This document shows positions 46,363 through 59,153 of a stretch of 64,000 bases of DNA, one piece after another (position 1 is the stretch's first letter; every line of letters starts with the position of its first letter). The stretch spans positions 18,982,187 through 19,046,186 of the forward strand of contig OX578284.1 in assembly GCA_951217055.1 (NCBI GenBank), written 5' to 3'. The notes below the pieces were generated by a model. That model was not told where the DNA came from and searched no databases. It worked only from the letters and a program-made list of their open reading frames with translations. This DNA comes from Gerris lacustris. Its lineage: Eukaryota; Arthropoda; Insecta; Hemiptera; Gerridae. Both the position numbers and the translations under genes were made by a program.

Positions 46363-46710
46363 ACTACGTTTCCATGAGTTTTGAAAACGGCTTTGGTATT
46401 CAAAACCCCATGGAAACGGTGGTTTCAAAACTTTTGAGTTCAAGGTCACTGCAGCAAATTTTTGGTTTTGTATGGAAATTATTTTGAAAAAATAGCAGAG
46501 AAACGGGTATTGAATTGAAAACAGAATTGAGACATGCGCGGTAGGTATGATGCGCAGAGATATTATAACCTGACTTAACTATAACTAGTCTGGGAGTTTA
46601 TAGTTTTCAAAATTATTGTGAAAACTGTTTTGGAAACTCCTCGTGGAAACACTTATGGTTCGAAAGCAACAGTTCTCAAAAGGGTTTTGAAAACTCATGG
46701 AAATGTAGTG
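46363..46710. mobile_element. Family D TIR element
   Basis: Left end ACTACGTTTCCATGAGTTTT. The right end reversed reads CACTACATTTCCATGAGTTT. About 348 bp. A truncated relative is at 25476. No target duplication settled. Confidence 0.7.
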
Positions 46711-46932
46711 ATTGGCAGATTAGCCACAGCCACACTTACAAAGCCAGGTTCAAAAGAAAGACACATTAAGGTAAAAGAAAAACGAATTAACAAGATAGCA
46801 TTAAAGCTACTCTCTAAAAGCATCGTGTGCCCAATTCCCAAGGAAAAGCTTGGCTATGATCGCGTAGCTTTGAAAACTATTTGTCAATACTCAAACACTA
46901 GCAAGTGTTTGAAAGAAGAGAAGAGGAAGTGA

Positions 46933-47922
46933 TTAAGTAAGCCAAAGAGGTAAGAAAGCATGGTAATATGATAAAAGAAAGTTTTAGGGTACTAAAAACC
47001 GCTGTACATAATTAATCCTGTACAAGCAATTAATAGGGGTACTCGCGATCTTTAGTTTAACGTACTAAACTGTGTTAAGTTGGTTAAATGTTCCTCCATT
47101 TCTGACAAATAACTAGATATATCTCTTTGACAGATTTTAAATCGGTTTGAGATAATACATATGAGACAAATATATTTCTTCCTTCATGGTTGAAATTGGG
47201 AAGGTTTTAGGTGATTGTTATGTGTGATGATTGTTGATTAAGTAGGTAATCAATTCTAAAAACTGTCAATTGGTGTACCAAGATTTCTGAAAGCGCCACC
47301 TGCTTAACATTTAAGTTATAACTCGTCTTTTGGAAAGTGCCTCACAATCTTCAATTTCTAACATTTAACTTTTAACTCGTTAGCATATAACATATAACTC
47401 GTTACACAAAGATCGTGTATATCCAAGATATGTAATTTATTTTACAAAGAATGTAATTAATTAGCATAATAATATACTCGTATTTGGGCTCCTGTTTACA
47501 ATATGGAACTAAACATTAATGTCTCCATAGAGAACCACGGATAATATGGTTAAACCTGATGGAATAAGATTAGGCTCACAGTAACTAGATAACTTCTAGG
47601 TATCTACAAATCTAAGGTAATAATGATTAAGTTGGTTCTCTAAACGGTAACAGAGAAAAAAATGAAAAAGATGGCACGAATGCTCATGTGACACGTTTAC
47701 TGTTCTTCGTTTTGTACTCTACCGGTACTTTACTACGTGAAATATTTCCGGCAACAATCGAATAAAGAGATCTTCTAGCTGTTAACCGAAACCTTCTGTT
47801 TCTACATTTTAGGAAACTTTTTACCTTAAAATAACTGCACAAACATTCCCAAAGAGCATCTTTGAGTAAGAGCGATCTACAAAAGAAATGTGAAACAATG
47901 TATTTCTTATTAAATTAAAAAA
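46933..47922. other. No gene seen
   Basis: AT-rich, nothing assigned. Confidence 0.45.
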
Positions 47923-49035
47923 TAGTATGCCAATTAGGGTGGCACATAGCTTCACGCGTCCAATTTCGTGTACTTTTACAACCTTATAGTCAAATTTATT
48001 TCCACCCGTTTTTTAAATCTGTCAAAATTGTTTTTATTTTGCTTCCGAGCATACCGAAGGTAACGGAAGCTATGTTCAGAACGATCTGAAGAGCGAAACA
48101 TTTTTAGGCCTCCGATTTCAAAAATTCCAATGCAGAAATCCGTTTCAGACATCAGGGAATAATTTTGGTTCCGTGACTGTCTGTCGGTCTGTCTCTCGCT
48201 CAATTTTTGCGAACCAACATACCTTAAAAACTACTCGTCCGATTTTAATGAAATTTGAGTGGTAGGTCGTCATTGGCTCATTGTTGGTCCCATATAGGTT
48301 TCAACCTTCTGCGCCCATTAGTTTCTCTTCCATATGCACACAAACATACATTTATTTACACCTACAGCTTCAAAAGTACTTATCTGATTTGTATGAAACT
48401 TTTATAGTTTATCAAAAGTAGCCCTCAGACTGCCACAGATTAATTTGAACCGTCTGCTCTCTTTAACTTTTGCTAAATTGGTGCTTTAATTTATGTAAAA
48501 AATCCAAACAATTTTGACAGATTAAAAAAACAAATTAATAACAATGACAATAATGGCTTTCATAAGTATGAAATCAATAAAGTACGTGATAGGATGCGAG
48601 GAACATATTCTTTATATCCTCCAAAATATAAAGAGCACCGACGGTTAAAATAAATCTAGGGCTCTCTGCGGGCTACTTTCGTGTATCTATCAAAATTTCA
48701 TAAAAATCAGATGAGTTCTTTTGAAGATATAGATATAAATAAATGTATGTTGGTGTGCTGGTGGAAGAGAAACAAATGGGTACAGAAGGTTGAAACCTAT
48801 ATGGGTTTCATTTAAAAAAATCATTAAAATCGGACGAGTAGTTTTTATGTATAGTATGTTGAAATTGAAAATAATTGAGTGACCGACAGACCGACAGAGA
48901 GACACGGAACCAAAAATGTTCCCTGATGCCCTGATGTCTGAAACGGATTTCTGCCTTGGACATTTTAAATTCGGAAATATAAAAAATATTTTTTCTTCAG
49001 AACGACCCATTACATTCGTTAAGGTCGGAAGCCAA
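47923..49035 (-). repeat. Family A copy interrupted by another A copy
   Basis: Reverse-strand halves 47923-48038 and about 48635-49035 would join into one A copy. Between them lies a forward copy (48040-48604). A few bases are lost at the junctions. Confidence 0.7.
48040..48604 (+). repeat. Family A copy nested in a family A copy
   Basis: Starts at gcttccgagcataccgaagg and ends at gataggatgcgaggaa, so the last 30 bases of the far terminus are missing. Confidence 0.75.
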
Positions 49036-50220
49036 ATTATATTAATAATAATATAAATCTTATTAACACCTTTGTGGATATGTCTGTCAGCAACACTCTC
49101 TAGGTGTATCCTATAGTTACTACCCCCACAGCAAAAGGAGCGTACGTGTATCGTGTTTAAATTAAGTTTATATATAATTCGCCACATGATGCATCAGAGA
49201 ATAATATTTCAAACAAAATATCGGTGAAATGATGAGGTGGTGAAAAAAGAAACCTGGCTTCTCAGTACTGAAATTTAAGGACTAAACATTTCTAAATAAA
49301 GAAATCAAATTTTGTTTATAAGGTTTTTTTTAAGTTCAAGGACCTCATCAAAAATATAATAAACAAATTTAACTGACGAAATAAGAACCAGTTCATAAAT
49401 AAATTAAACAATCAGAGCGCCTTTCTACTTCTACTAGTCTCTTAAATGAGACTTCTTTAAGATTTAATAATATCAAACAGGTATTAAGAAATCTTTAGGT
49501 ATTAAATATAAAGTTATCAATACAACCAACTAGAGTAGAAAAGATTTTAAGATATGTATTAGTCTCCTACTTTGAAGAAATAAGTGCCTCTTTGCGAAGC
49601 CTATTAGAATTTAACTGTTACCAGTTTTAGTAATCAAAGAAATAAGGGTTCAGGAAGAACATTAAAAAATAAACCGGTTTAGGGCAGTTAAAACGAATAA
49701 AATATTACTTTTTTGTTGAGTTTATGAGGTTTCATTTTTATTACGATTTATAGTTCTTTTATCGCTTTAAATTTTTAAATACTTGAGAGAAAACGGTACT
49801 TGACAACTTGACAATGTGTTTGAGGTATAAATTTAATACTTTTTTCAGTGACGCAGGATGTTATGATATTAATTTATCGACTACAATATAAATATAGTCT
49901 TTATGATGATGTCTTCCTTTGGCAAATTAGAAATAGAAGGTCGAAGTGTGATTTTGTTCCGTTAACCCGCAAGATCATAAGCAAAAGGAAGGATTAAGAA
50001 GAGGAAAATAAATTATATATTTTAAATAGTTTAATATAACTGTAGTATCAAAGTCATTGACAGAAGAAAATTATTATTTGGTCTGATAAATCGAACAAAA
50101 CTGCCTCATATAGATATTGATATTGCACTTAAATCTCGTAATATCTCATTACATTTATTTATTTTAATAAGATTAGAATATTTCTAGATGTCTAACAAAT
50201 AATCTTGATAATAAGAAAAA
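49036..50220. other. No gene seen
   Basis: AT-rich, no repeat assigned; ORF 48690-49187 overlaps family A and is not a gene. Confidence 0.45.
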
Positions 50221-50757
50221 ATCGGTCCGAGACAAATCAGACAAACTTTCTCATATATAAGTTCATAATTACTTAGCCAATGTTTTCCATTTATTAGTTT
50301 TTGTAAGTACGTTTAATTATTATTGAAAATTATATTAAAATTTACCATAAAAATAACTTCTCCAGGGCGGGGAATCGAACCCGGGATGTCTCCGTCCACG
50401 TTTTAAGCTATTTTCTCAGGAACTAGATTTTTCCCGGGAAAACGGCTTAAATCGTTGGATTTAAGGACTACATTTTCGAATTTTTTAATCAAAATCGTCG
50501 GAACCTTTTTCGAGAAATAATTTTGGAGTTTTTGGGGGGTAGCGCCCCTAAATTTGGAGCTAAAATTAATTTCTCGATTTCGCCTCGGGGTATGATTTTT
50601 CTGAACATGTATGCCAAATTTCGTCAAAATCGGCCCAGTAGTTTACGCTCCAGGCGTCTGCACAGACAGACGACGGACAGACATTTTTTAAAAACCACTT
50701 TTTTGGACTCCCCAAAACGTGTAAATCCATCAAAATCTCAAAATCGAATTTTCGCGA
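50221..50757 (-). repeat. Family B repeat, copy 5
   Basis: Starts atcggtccgagacaaatcag followed by acaaactttctcatata, with the B-box (ggggaatcgaacccggg) near 50370. It stops at ttcgcgaca, before the opposite terminus. Confidence 0.75.
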
Positions 50758-51424
50758 CATCTTTTTTTAAACATCTTTACTTCTTTATCTTTTTAATAAT
50801 TTCGTAAATAAAATAAAGAATCAACACTTCTTTACTCTTCCTAATCTTATCTTATCCTTCTGTAAAAATGCATTTTTTAAGGTAGAATCATCAGGGTCTT
50901 ACCCAACCTTTTAGAGCAACGAGAATTACAGAGATCGTATCTCAGAAGGACCTAATGGGGGAACCTGATTCTATTAGAATAGAGGAACAGGTAGATTACT
51001 AGGTTAATGAAGGAACCAACCTTACGGTGAACCTGAGATGTTAATGCGACAGAGGGAACTAGGGTTAATCTAATTACAGATCAAGCTGTTTAAATTTTAA
51101 AGGTAAACGAATTTATTCTACTTTTAAGACTTTTCTATAATATATACAGGGTACATAGCACAAAAATTACACAGAAAATTGTATTTAATAAAATACAAAT
51201 TCATCTTATTTTCTTTAAATTTGCATTTAATATATTATCATTATATTATTTCATATATAAGTATTAAGTATATGTATGCATGAATATTTATAGAAGTATT
51301 TGTATTAAAATGGTTTTAGATGTTTGATTGATATGAATAGTACTAGTGATTGAATGCTTTAACGAACACCTCAGCTAATTTAATATTTAACATTTAACAA
51401 TACATAATATCATTAACTGTAAAT

Positions 51425-51460
51425 ACAGGGTGGGCAAAAAAAACGCACTTTTTTGAACAC
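51425..51460 (+). mobile_element. Solo mariner-like end
   Basis: TACAGGGTGGGCAAAAAAAA resembles the TIRs at 14584 and 4079, but no partner end is seen nearby. Confidence 0.35.
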
Positions 51461-51635
51461 TTATAAGCTCAGCTTTAGTAATAAATAGATATATGGGGTT
51501 TGAGGGGTCTGAAAATTACATTCTTCTACTTTAAATTTCATATCGATAACTTAACAAACTATTGGGTGAAATTTCTGATATGACGGTTTGAATAAGGGTC
51601 TTAAAAAAAGTTGTCCGGATAGTTTTGATAAAATA

Positions 51636-51689
51636 AATGTATTTACAAATCTTCTCTTATAGCCATAAGAGAAGATTTGTAAATACATT
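51636..51689. repeat. Perfect 25-bp hairpin, 4-nt loop
   Basis: Left arm 51636-51660 and right arm 51665-51689 are exact complements with loop agcc. Confidence 0.95.
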
Positions 51690-52000
51690 AAAATGTTAAA
51701 TACATTAAATGTTAAAAGTTTATTTATTTAGTAGTCGAAAATGATCTCTTTATTTTTAATCAAGTTTTTATTATTACACTTGTTCCTTTTTATTTCTTTT
51801 TTTAATTTTATATTTTTTTCTACTACAGTTTAGAAAGTTGCTTGTGGAGATATACATTTATATGCATAGAAAACCAAATGCTGTGTGTCATCACAGTACT
51901 CTCTCTATGTCTTTCTTTGTAGTTTTTGGCTTTTCTATGTATCGTTGGCTTCTTTTTCCATAAATTTATCTTCATTTTCAGTCTTTTTGTTTGCTTTTTA

Positions 52001-52806
52001 AGTTTCAACCTTCTGCGCCCATTAGTTTCTCTTCCACATGCACACAAACATACATTTATTTACACCTATAGCTTCAAAAGTACTTTTCTGATTTTTATAA
52101 AACTTTTATAGTTTATCGAAAGTAACCCACAGATAGCCATGAATTAATTTCAGTAGTCTGCCTTCTTTGAATTTTGCTAAATTGATACTTTAAAGATGGG
52201 TTCACAGCTAGCGGATTGCGGAGGCCCGAAGGGATTCATCTATGACAACGCTTTTGCGGCGCCGCCAAATGTTGGTTCCAAACCATCTTTTTGCGGTACC
52301 ACTTTAAAACCTGTATGAAACCTTCAATTGCTCCTCTGCTTGTTTCGCTTCTGTGTTTATCAATGTTTTTAATCTGTGTTTTATCTTTATTTGTGCATTA
52401 TATTTGTGTTTGTTGTATCTGTTCCTACATTATTTTTATTATATCCCTATTTCTTATTTATAAATAGGTCTTAATATATAATCTTATTATATACGTTTTT
52501 TTTAAGCAAGAGAACTAAATTCAAGTTGCAAACACGATGTTATAATAATTTGCTTTGTTTATAACCTGGCCGACCGAAACTCGAGGGGAGGGAAACAGCG
52601 ACTCCGTCACGGCGGCTCCCCGAAGATATGTTATCTATATAGCCTTCCGCCCCCAAGGATCCGCTAGCTTTGAACCCTTCTTTATTAATTTAAAACAACT
52701 CAAATAAACGGGGAAAAATTAAATAAATTTGACAGAAATAGGTTGTAAAAGCATAAACGTATTCAAGTACATATACTAGGACGCAAGGAAGCTATGTGAC
52801 AAACTA
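52001..52806 (+). repeat. Family A repeat split by a TIR element
   Basis: A interior from agtttcaaccttctgcgccc to attgatactt, then a 494-bp insertion (52191-52684), then A resumes and ends ggaagctatgtgac. Confidence 0.7.
52191..52684. mobile_element. TIR element, 494 bp, nested in family A
   Basis: Left TIR TAAAGATGGGTTCACAGCTA(gcggat). The right end reversed reads TAAAGAAGGGTTCAAAGCTA(gcggat), 24/26 identical. GC-rich interior with the palindrome gcggcgccgc. No ORF. Superfamily and target duplication unresolved. Confidence 0.75.
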
Positions 52807-52857
52807 TTTTTATTTTATTCATAGTTTTCTTTTTCATATCTTTACCTTTTATATTCC

Positions 52858-52860
<3 letters not shown>

Positions 52861-52894
<34 letters not shown>

Positions 52895-52896
52895 CG
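52861..52896. repeat. Poly-T tract, about 35 nt
   Basis: Uninterrupted T-run; length may be unreliable in the assembly. Confidence 0.9.
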
Positions 52897-52899
52897 TTA

Positions 52900-53572
52900 A
52901 TAGTCTATTATTTTTTACTCCTAGGTATGCGCTATAAGTAAACTTTGGTTTATTACTGTGGTTTTTTTTAAAAATGTTCTTTTTTATTACTCAATTATGT
53001 TTTTTTAATTATACTTTCACTGATTACGAATAAAGAGTTTTGTTTGTATAGTACAAGCGTGTAATTTACCCAAGAACTTGTAATCCTTACTGTTAGCTAG
53101 TGATGGAATGAGGTAGTTTTCTATTTACAAGAGTACTTTAATTCCTAGGTGAAGTCATTACATGGTTTGTCTGAGTGATCACGTCCCTTGGGCCTCTCAG
53201 TTGGTTCTGAAAGGAAGAGTCCCTCCCCGGTGTAGCGGACACGCCATTATGTAACACTATCACTGACTGCGTCTCCCGCTAATCAGAGCGTATATCTTGT
53301 CCAGTCTTTTCTTCACGTTACAACTATATACTTAACAGTTACGCATACACTAATGTTTGTTCCTTTTCAGAAGTAGGTACAAGAAAAAAAAATAAAAATG
53401 CGTTAACAAAATTGTTTACTTTTATAATATCCTATTTACTTTAATTGAAATTTATTAATTTACTTCCTTGGTTTGTTTATTTTCATTTATATACATATCT
53501 ACATAATATATTGTAATAGCAGATGACTTTCTTATCTATACATCTTACTTATTTTATCTTTTGCTTCCGAGC
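52900..53572. other. No gene seen
   Basis: A GC-richer patch at 53160-53300 has no recognisable tRNA or coding signal. Confidence 0.4.
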
Positions 53573-54605
53573 TTACCGAAAGTAACGGCATCATTATGAT
53601 AATTTTGAAGAACTAAATTTTTTGAGGTCTCCGAATTCAAATTTTGCTTCCGAGCTCACCGAAGGTAACGGAAGCTATGTGATCGTTCTGAATAGCGATT
53701 TTTTTTGTCTCTAATTTCGAAAATTCCAAGACAGAAATCCGTTTAAAACATCAGGGAACATTTTTGGTTCCGTATCTGTTTGTCAGACGCTAAATTTTTG
53801 CGAACCAATATATCTTAAAAACTACTTGTCTAATTTAATGAAATTTGGATGGTAGGTCATAATTAGCCCATTGTTGGTCCCATATAAGTTTCAACCTTCT
53901 GCGCTCATTTGTTTCTCTTCCACATGCACACAAACATACATTTATTTACACCTACAGCTTCAAAAGCACTTATCTGATTTGTATGAAACTTTTATAGTTT
54001 ATCAAAAGTAGCCCTCAAACTGCCACAGATTAATTTGAACCGTCTACTCTCTTTAACTTTTGCATTATTAGCCCATTGTTGGTCCCATATAAGTTTCAAC
54101 CTCCTGCGCCCATTTGGTTCTTTTCCATACAGGGGGTTTGTTTGATGGCGCAACTTGCGCCATCAGAACTTTTGGGGTTGGAATCAAATTTAGGGGTATT
54201 TTCAGAGATTGGGGAGATTTTTTAAATATTCCAAGTGACGGGCAGCTTTGGGGGAATTTGCGCCATGGGCCTTTGGGGGGGGGGATGGGTACTATTGCGT
54301 CCATATGCGCACAAACATAAACTAATTTACACCTACATCTTCGAAAGTACTTATCTGATTTTTATTAAATTTTGATGGTTCGCTGAAAGTATTCCGCAGA
54401 TAGTCCAAAATTAATTTTAACCGTCTGTGCTCTTTAAATTTTGCTAAATTGATACTATAATTCATGAAAAAAATCAAAACAATTTTAACAGTTTAAAAAG
54501 GGGGGGGGGGGTTATATTAATGTGCCAACAATAGGTTCTAAAAGTATGACACCTTTATACGAAATAGGACGCGAGGAAGCTATGGTGCAAGCTAATTGGG
54601 AGAGT
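53573..54605 (+). repeat. Family A repeat with duplicated head and insertion
   Basis: A hairpin-end fragment (53573-53640) is followed by a second full start at 53646. The copy has an internal partial duplication (cccattgttggtcccatata at about 53877 and 54072) and a 171-bp insertion. It ends ggaagctatggtgc. Confidence 0.75.
54129..54299. mobile_element. GC-rich 171-bp insertion in family A
   Basis: Flanked by TCCAT (54124-54128 and 54300-54304). Contains the palindrome gatggcgcaacttgcgccat(c) and G-runs. No TIR, so class unknown. The ORFs on both strands are incidental. Confidence 0.55.
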
Positions 54606-54785
54606 ATTATTTTTTAATATTCAAAGATAATCTTAGAATTTAGATGGGTAATTTGAACCTTATTTTTCTTATAATTGTTTGGGTCTGTGTAGAGTTAATG
54701 TTACGGGATAAGAATAAATTCATTATTTTGTCCGAAGGGGTGACTTCTTCAGGCTGATATGAGTTTTTCAAAAATTCTTTGTTTT

Positions 54786-54890
54786 TTGTTAGGGTTTCGT
54801 TGGTAAAACCAAAAAAAAAAAACCCTTATAATTTCGTTCCTGTGTCTATCTTTCACTCTGTACGGTTCCAATAACTTTTTTTATTTTTCC
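54786..54890 (+). repeat. Family F dispersed repeat, copy 2
   Basis: Matches 31457-31550, with an A-run expansion in the middle. Confidence 0.6.
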
Positions 54891-56203
54891 AATGGATGTA
54901 TAACCTTATTCTTAAAAGCCAGGATGGAATGGCTTCGAAGGCTGGGTGATAGAGGCGTCGTATATTAAAATTCGAAGCCTGGGATTCCATCTACAACGGA
55001 TAACTGCTTAGGATTCAAAGTATTGGTACTTCTTGGATGTCACTACTAGACTACGAATTGACTTTGAACTTAGTGCTCCTTGCATTTAAATCGTTAGCAA
55101 TCGCAGTAAATTTAAATAATAAGATTCTGCAGATGTAAAACCTCATACTGCAATGATTTAAGGACATACCAAACGGCCACCGCGTTGAAGAAACTAACAA
55201 AAAATGCTTATCTCGTCTTCAGATTTTAAAAGTTTCAACCGCATCCTGAATACATCATCGTGTTGCATTGATTGATGAAAAACCCGAAATGGTCTACCAA
55301 AAATTACCGCATATCAAATCCAAGGGGAAAATTTTGTTTGGATGATTGAATAAATAATCAACCTAATGTTTGCAATCAATATAATGTTTCTTTAACTTCT
55401 TGGGCTATGGGAATAATAATAGAAAACCATGACAATTTTTTTAACTGATATATTATTGGCTAATTTTCGGCATCATCAGGCCTTTATCTGAGTATAATGT
55501 GTGGTAATCATCTCCAATCTCCTATTTACAACATTTATTTCATTAAAAAGGGAGCAACTTTTTATTACAATGATTCATCAGTTACTCTAGTAGCCCTAGA
55601 AGTTAAAGAACAATTAGAAAATTAAAGAATAAACCGAAGAATATAAAAACATTATAATCTAATAGAACTGTACGTGTGTCAATAATGAGATGAAACGCTT
55701 ATTTCAAAATAATTTTGGAAATAGTGATTACCTATTTTAAAATAGATATACTTAATACCAATTATAACAAATCATTTTAACCATTACAATTTTACGCACA
55801 TAACTAAGAGGGTGCTCATTAAAAAATAGTCTGCATAAAAACGTACATTATTTATACATATGATAAAAAAAGAAAAAAAATTATCAAATTTTATCAATCG
55901 ATACATAACTTTTATCAAAATACGTGATGAAATTAAAAATATTTTAGAGTATATTTATATTTTTAGATAAGCAATATTCAACTTTATGATCAAAGTATTT
56001 TACAGTTCCAATGGACGTGTTTATGCATGCTACTTTGTAAAGTGGACGATGTTTTAAAAAGAAGTGCACCTTACTCAAGCCAAACTTTGTGGTGAGCCAC
56101 TAACCTTGCCTTCCACACGATAGCTGATTTCAAAAACTCTTACCTGAAACAGGATAAATTAAACGTTAAAGGCATCAGAATGTATAATTAAATTAATAAA
56201 AAG
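54891..56203. other. No gene seen
   Basis: AT-rich. A short imperfect inverted repeat lies at 54922-54991. Confidence 0.45.
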
Positions 56204-56786
56204 ATTTTATCTACGATTGATACGAAATATAAACATTATATCTCTGTTTAGATGCGTAGAAATTTGTTATTTACGTACTTGTATTCATTGCGCATACGCG
56301 TCTCATAGTTCTGATGAATTCCTCTTCTTTACCACGCTAGCGCGGTAAAGAAGAGGACTTCTTCAGCTTTACGCACAATTAGCGAGTTTGTTTACATTTA
56401 ACAAAACTAATTTGCTATTATTTTATTAAAGTAACTGTTTATATCGAGTTTTTAGTGAAAAACAATGAATGAATCAAGTGGCTTTGACGAAAATGTAGAG
56501 AATAATACTCCTCCAGAAATGATTAATTCGGCAAAAAATACAACTCAAGATTAATGCCATCTTTATCAAGAGAACAGATACGAACTTACATACAGCTAGT
56601 TTATTTGTTTCTGTTCTATCTATTATTTAAATCTAACAATCGTAGATAAAGTACGGTACGCAACTAGTGCGAAAACGGCATTTTGCATTGCTCGTGTGGT
56701 TTTACTACCCTCGCTGTCGCTCGGGTGCAAACTCCACACTCGCATGCAAAATGCTACTTTCCGCACTCGACGCGTAATGTACTATT
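56204..56786 (+). repeat. Family L repeat, copy 2
   Basis: Starts TTTTATCTACGATTG; the inverted CAATCGTAGATAAA lies at about 56637. The CTAG hairpin is at about 56320-56362. The last 140 bp are an imperfect fold-back ending cgcgtaatgtac. It carries a 29-codon ORF. Confidence 0.75.
56465..56554 (+). pseudogene. Short ORF remnant in family L
   Basis: 29 codons, ATG at 56465: MNESSGFDENVENNTPPEMI and on to TAA. Copy 1 (reverse strand of 236-802) keeps the same reading through about the same stretch with one extra A in an A-run and no ATG. I suspect an N-terminal leftover of a tyrosine-recombinase (Crypton-like) protein, from general resemblance only. Confidence 0.35.
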
Positions 56787-57475
56787 ATATTATTTTGTAA
56801 CAATGTTTAACCAAGGACCAAGTTAGTTATAAATTTATTTATTTCTTAGATATAACTGTATGCGTTAATTAGTTAATTATATATGTTAACTTTAATAATA
56901 AAGAAATACACTGATTACAGTTTAGTTCCTGATAAGAAGTTGAATCTGGTATTCCAATTACGATAAGGATAAGGATAATAATCTCTACTAATTTTTAAAA
57001 AAGGAGCCATTCTTAAGGCGAAGTTTAGGGTTTTACGTTAACGAGAGGAAGTGATGTAGAAGATGGTTAGAATGATTATGGATCTTGGATTTGTATTCTG
57101 GATAGGATCTAGGAGTTAGCTTTACGTCAATCTGTAGTATATGGTTTAAAAATATAATTAATTATATTGTCGATACCAAGCCAGAAGAGATTGGAGTGGT
57201 AATTAGTTAATTAGTATTTAGAACAATTATTTTTTCAATCAAATAATTATTAACTCATAGTTTGTTGGTCATCTATAGATTAACAGTTTCCTCAATTTAC
57301 GACCGGCCTAAATATTTTTTAGGATATGCTTTTAAATATCAATATTGCTACCAAAATTGGTTAGAAACTTACTTCTGATGCCGATTTCACCTCAAAACCA
57401 ATGAATTTCTTAACATATCATTGCTAAAGTTCTAATAGGGGACTGATATTATGTTTAGCCTAATCCATGGAAGAT

Positions 57476-57850
57476 GTATTTTATCTACGATTGATACGAA
57501 ATATAAACATTTATCTCTGTTTAGATGCGTAGAAAGTGATTCTTTTCGTAGTTCATTGCTTTTCGTATTCATTGCTCATGCGCGTTTCATAATTCCGCCC
57601 TAGTGCGGAAATAAAGAATAATTCTTCACCTTATCGCAGGATTACCGTGTTTGTTTACATTTAAAAAAACTAATTTGGTGTTTTTTTAATTAAAGTAACC
57701 TTTTTTTCTGTATTTATTATTAAAATCCAACAATCGTAAATAAAGTATGGTAAGCAACTCGTGCGAAAACTGCATTTTGCTTTGCCCATGTGGTTTTACT
57801 ACCCTCGCATGCAAAATGCTACTTTCCGACTAGACGCGTAATGCACTATT
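57476..57850 (+). repeat. Family L repeat, deleted copy 3
   Basis: Same start (TTTATCTACGATTG) and end (gacgcgtaatgcact) as copy 2, with the ORF region deleted and the hairpin shortened. Confidence 0.7.
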
Positions 57851-59153
57851 CTAATCATTTTATTGTTTCTTGTTGTTACCACCATAACTTGAATAATGTA
57901 CATTCGTATTTTGATTTAAAACTAGTATGACAACTAAATTATGCAGGTTTGATGGGATGAGCTGATTGAATTGATTGAAATTTTCATTCGTATAATAATA
58001 ATGTAAGAAATTTTAAATGAAAGGCGCTATTACGAAAAGTGTTGCTTGTTTTCTTAATAAAAGTTATTAAGTTGTGCACTGGACGCATTCTAGTAAATAT
58101 GCAAACTCTGAAACTCAAATAAATTATTTCATAAACCATTATCCAAAATAATTATGTTTAGTTATAGAATTTCAAACATAATAAACTTTTAAGATTTAAT
58201 TTGCGCAATTAATGAGTGGTAATCATTATCACACGGGATTGTCATTATATCCTTTTCTTTGTATGAAGGAGTGTAAAAGAAAGAATAAATAATTTATGGT
58301 AGATGTGTTTTGTCGTCTCCTTTTTATGTTTATTGTATGGAATTCTTGTGTCAAGGGGCGAGAGTACTACTAATCATCAATATAAATGCTTAATCAAAAG
58401 TCATTGGATTTCTATAAATGCGTGACGGTAAGTTTGAATTAATTATTTAAAAAAAAATTAAAATAAAAAATTTACAATTACATATTAATAAGTAGCCGAT
58501 TATTTTGATCTTTTTTATCTTTAAGAGTTAAGATAAATTGTATGGGAGAAAACAAACAAGAATTATTCGAAGGAAAAGAAATATTATAATTCGTTACAGG
58601 TGTAATATTGAGTTATTCGTGTGTACGAAGGTGTTTAATAAAAAGCTTACTGGTTTGTTACCCCATACTTCTGACATGCGTGGATATTAACTGGAAAGGA
58701 GAAAAAAAATGACGCAATAATCTACGCGAAATAAAAAGAGACACGGATCTGAAGGAAATAATCTGGAAGACGTCGAGTTTTTTCAAAGAAAAGAAATGAA
58801 ACGATTGATGTCAGTAGGGTGAGCAAAGTGACAGTGGCGCATTCTCTGCTGCCTTCTGAGTAAAAAGGAACTAGGGAAGACTGGAAGTAGCTTTAGTTAG
58901 GACGGTGGGTTTTAGTAACGCTCAGTGGCGAAACACCATAAGAAATGGATGACTAGAAGTCTCCCTCATTCTTAGATCCCTTGAACTAATGTTGTTTCTA
59001 TTGACCTTTACGCTTTTATAGAGAACCAGATGACTAGAAAGCATATCACGTCGGGGTCACTTCATATTTTTTTTTTCAGAATATCAGATCGCGATTCATG
59101 ATTTTTTTTTTTCAGAATATGTACCTAACAAAAAATAATTGAACAAAGATTTT
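57851..59153. other. No gene seen
   Basis: AT-rich; nothing assigned. Confidence 0.45.

Noticed and set aside
46618..46932. 104-codon forward ORF
   Set aside because: Begins inside the family D element and crosses its right TIR; it has no ATG start and no known domain.
54922..54991. Short inverted repeat with ttcgaag
   Set aside because: Imperfect, with unequal gaps; not distinguishable from chance by eye.
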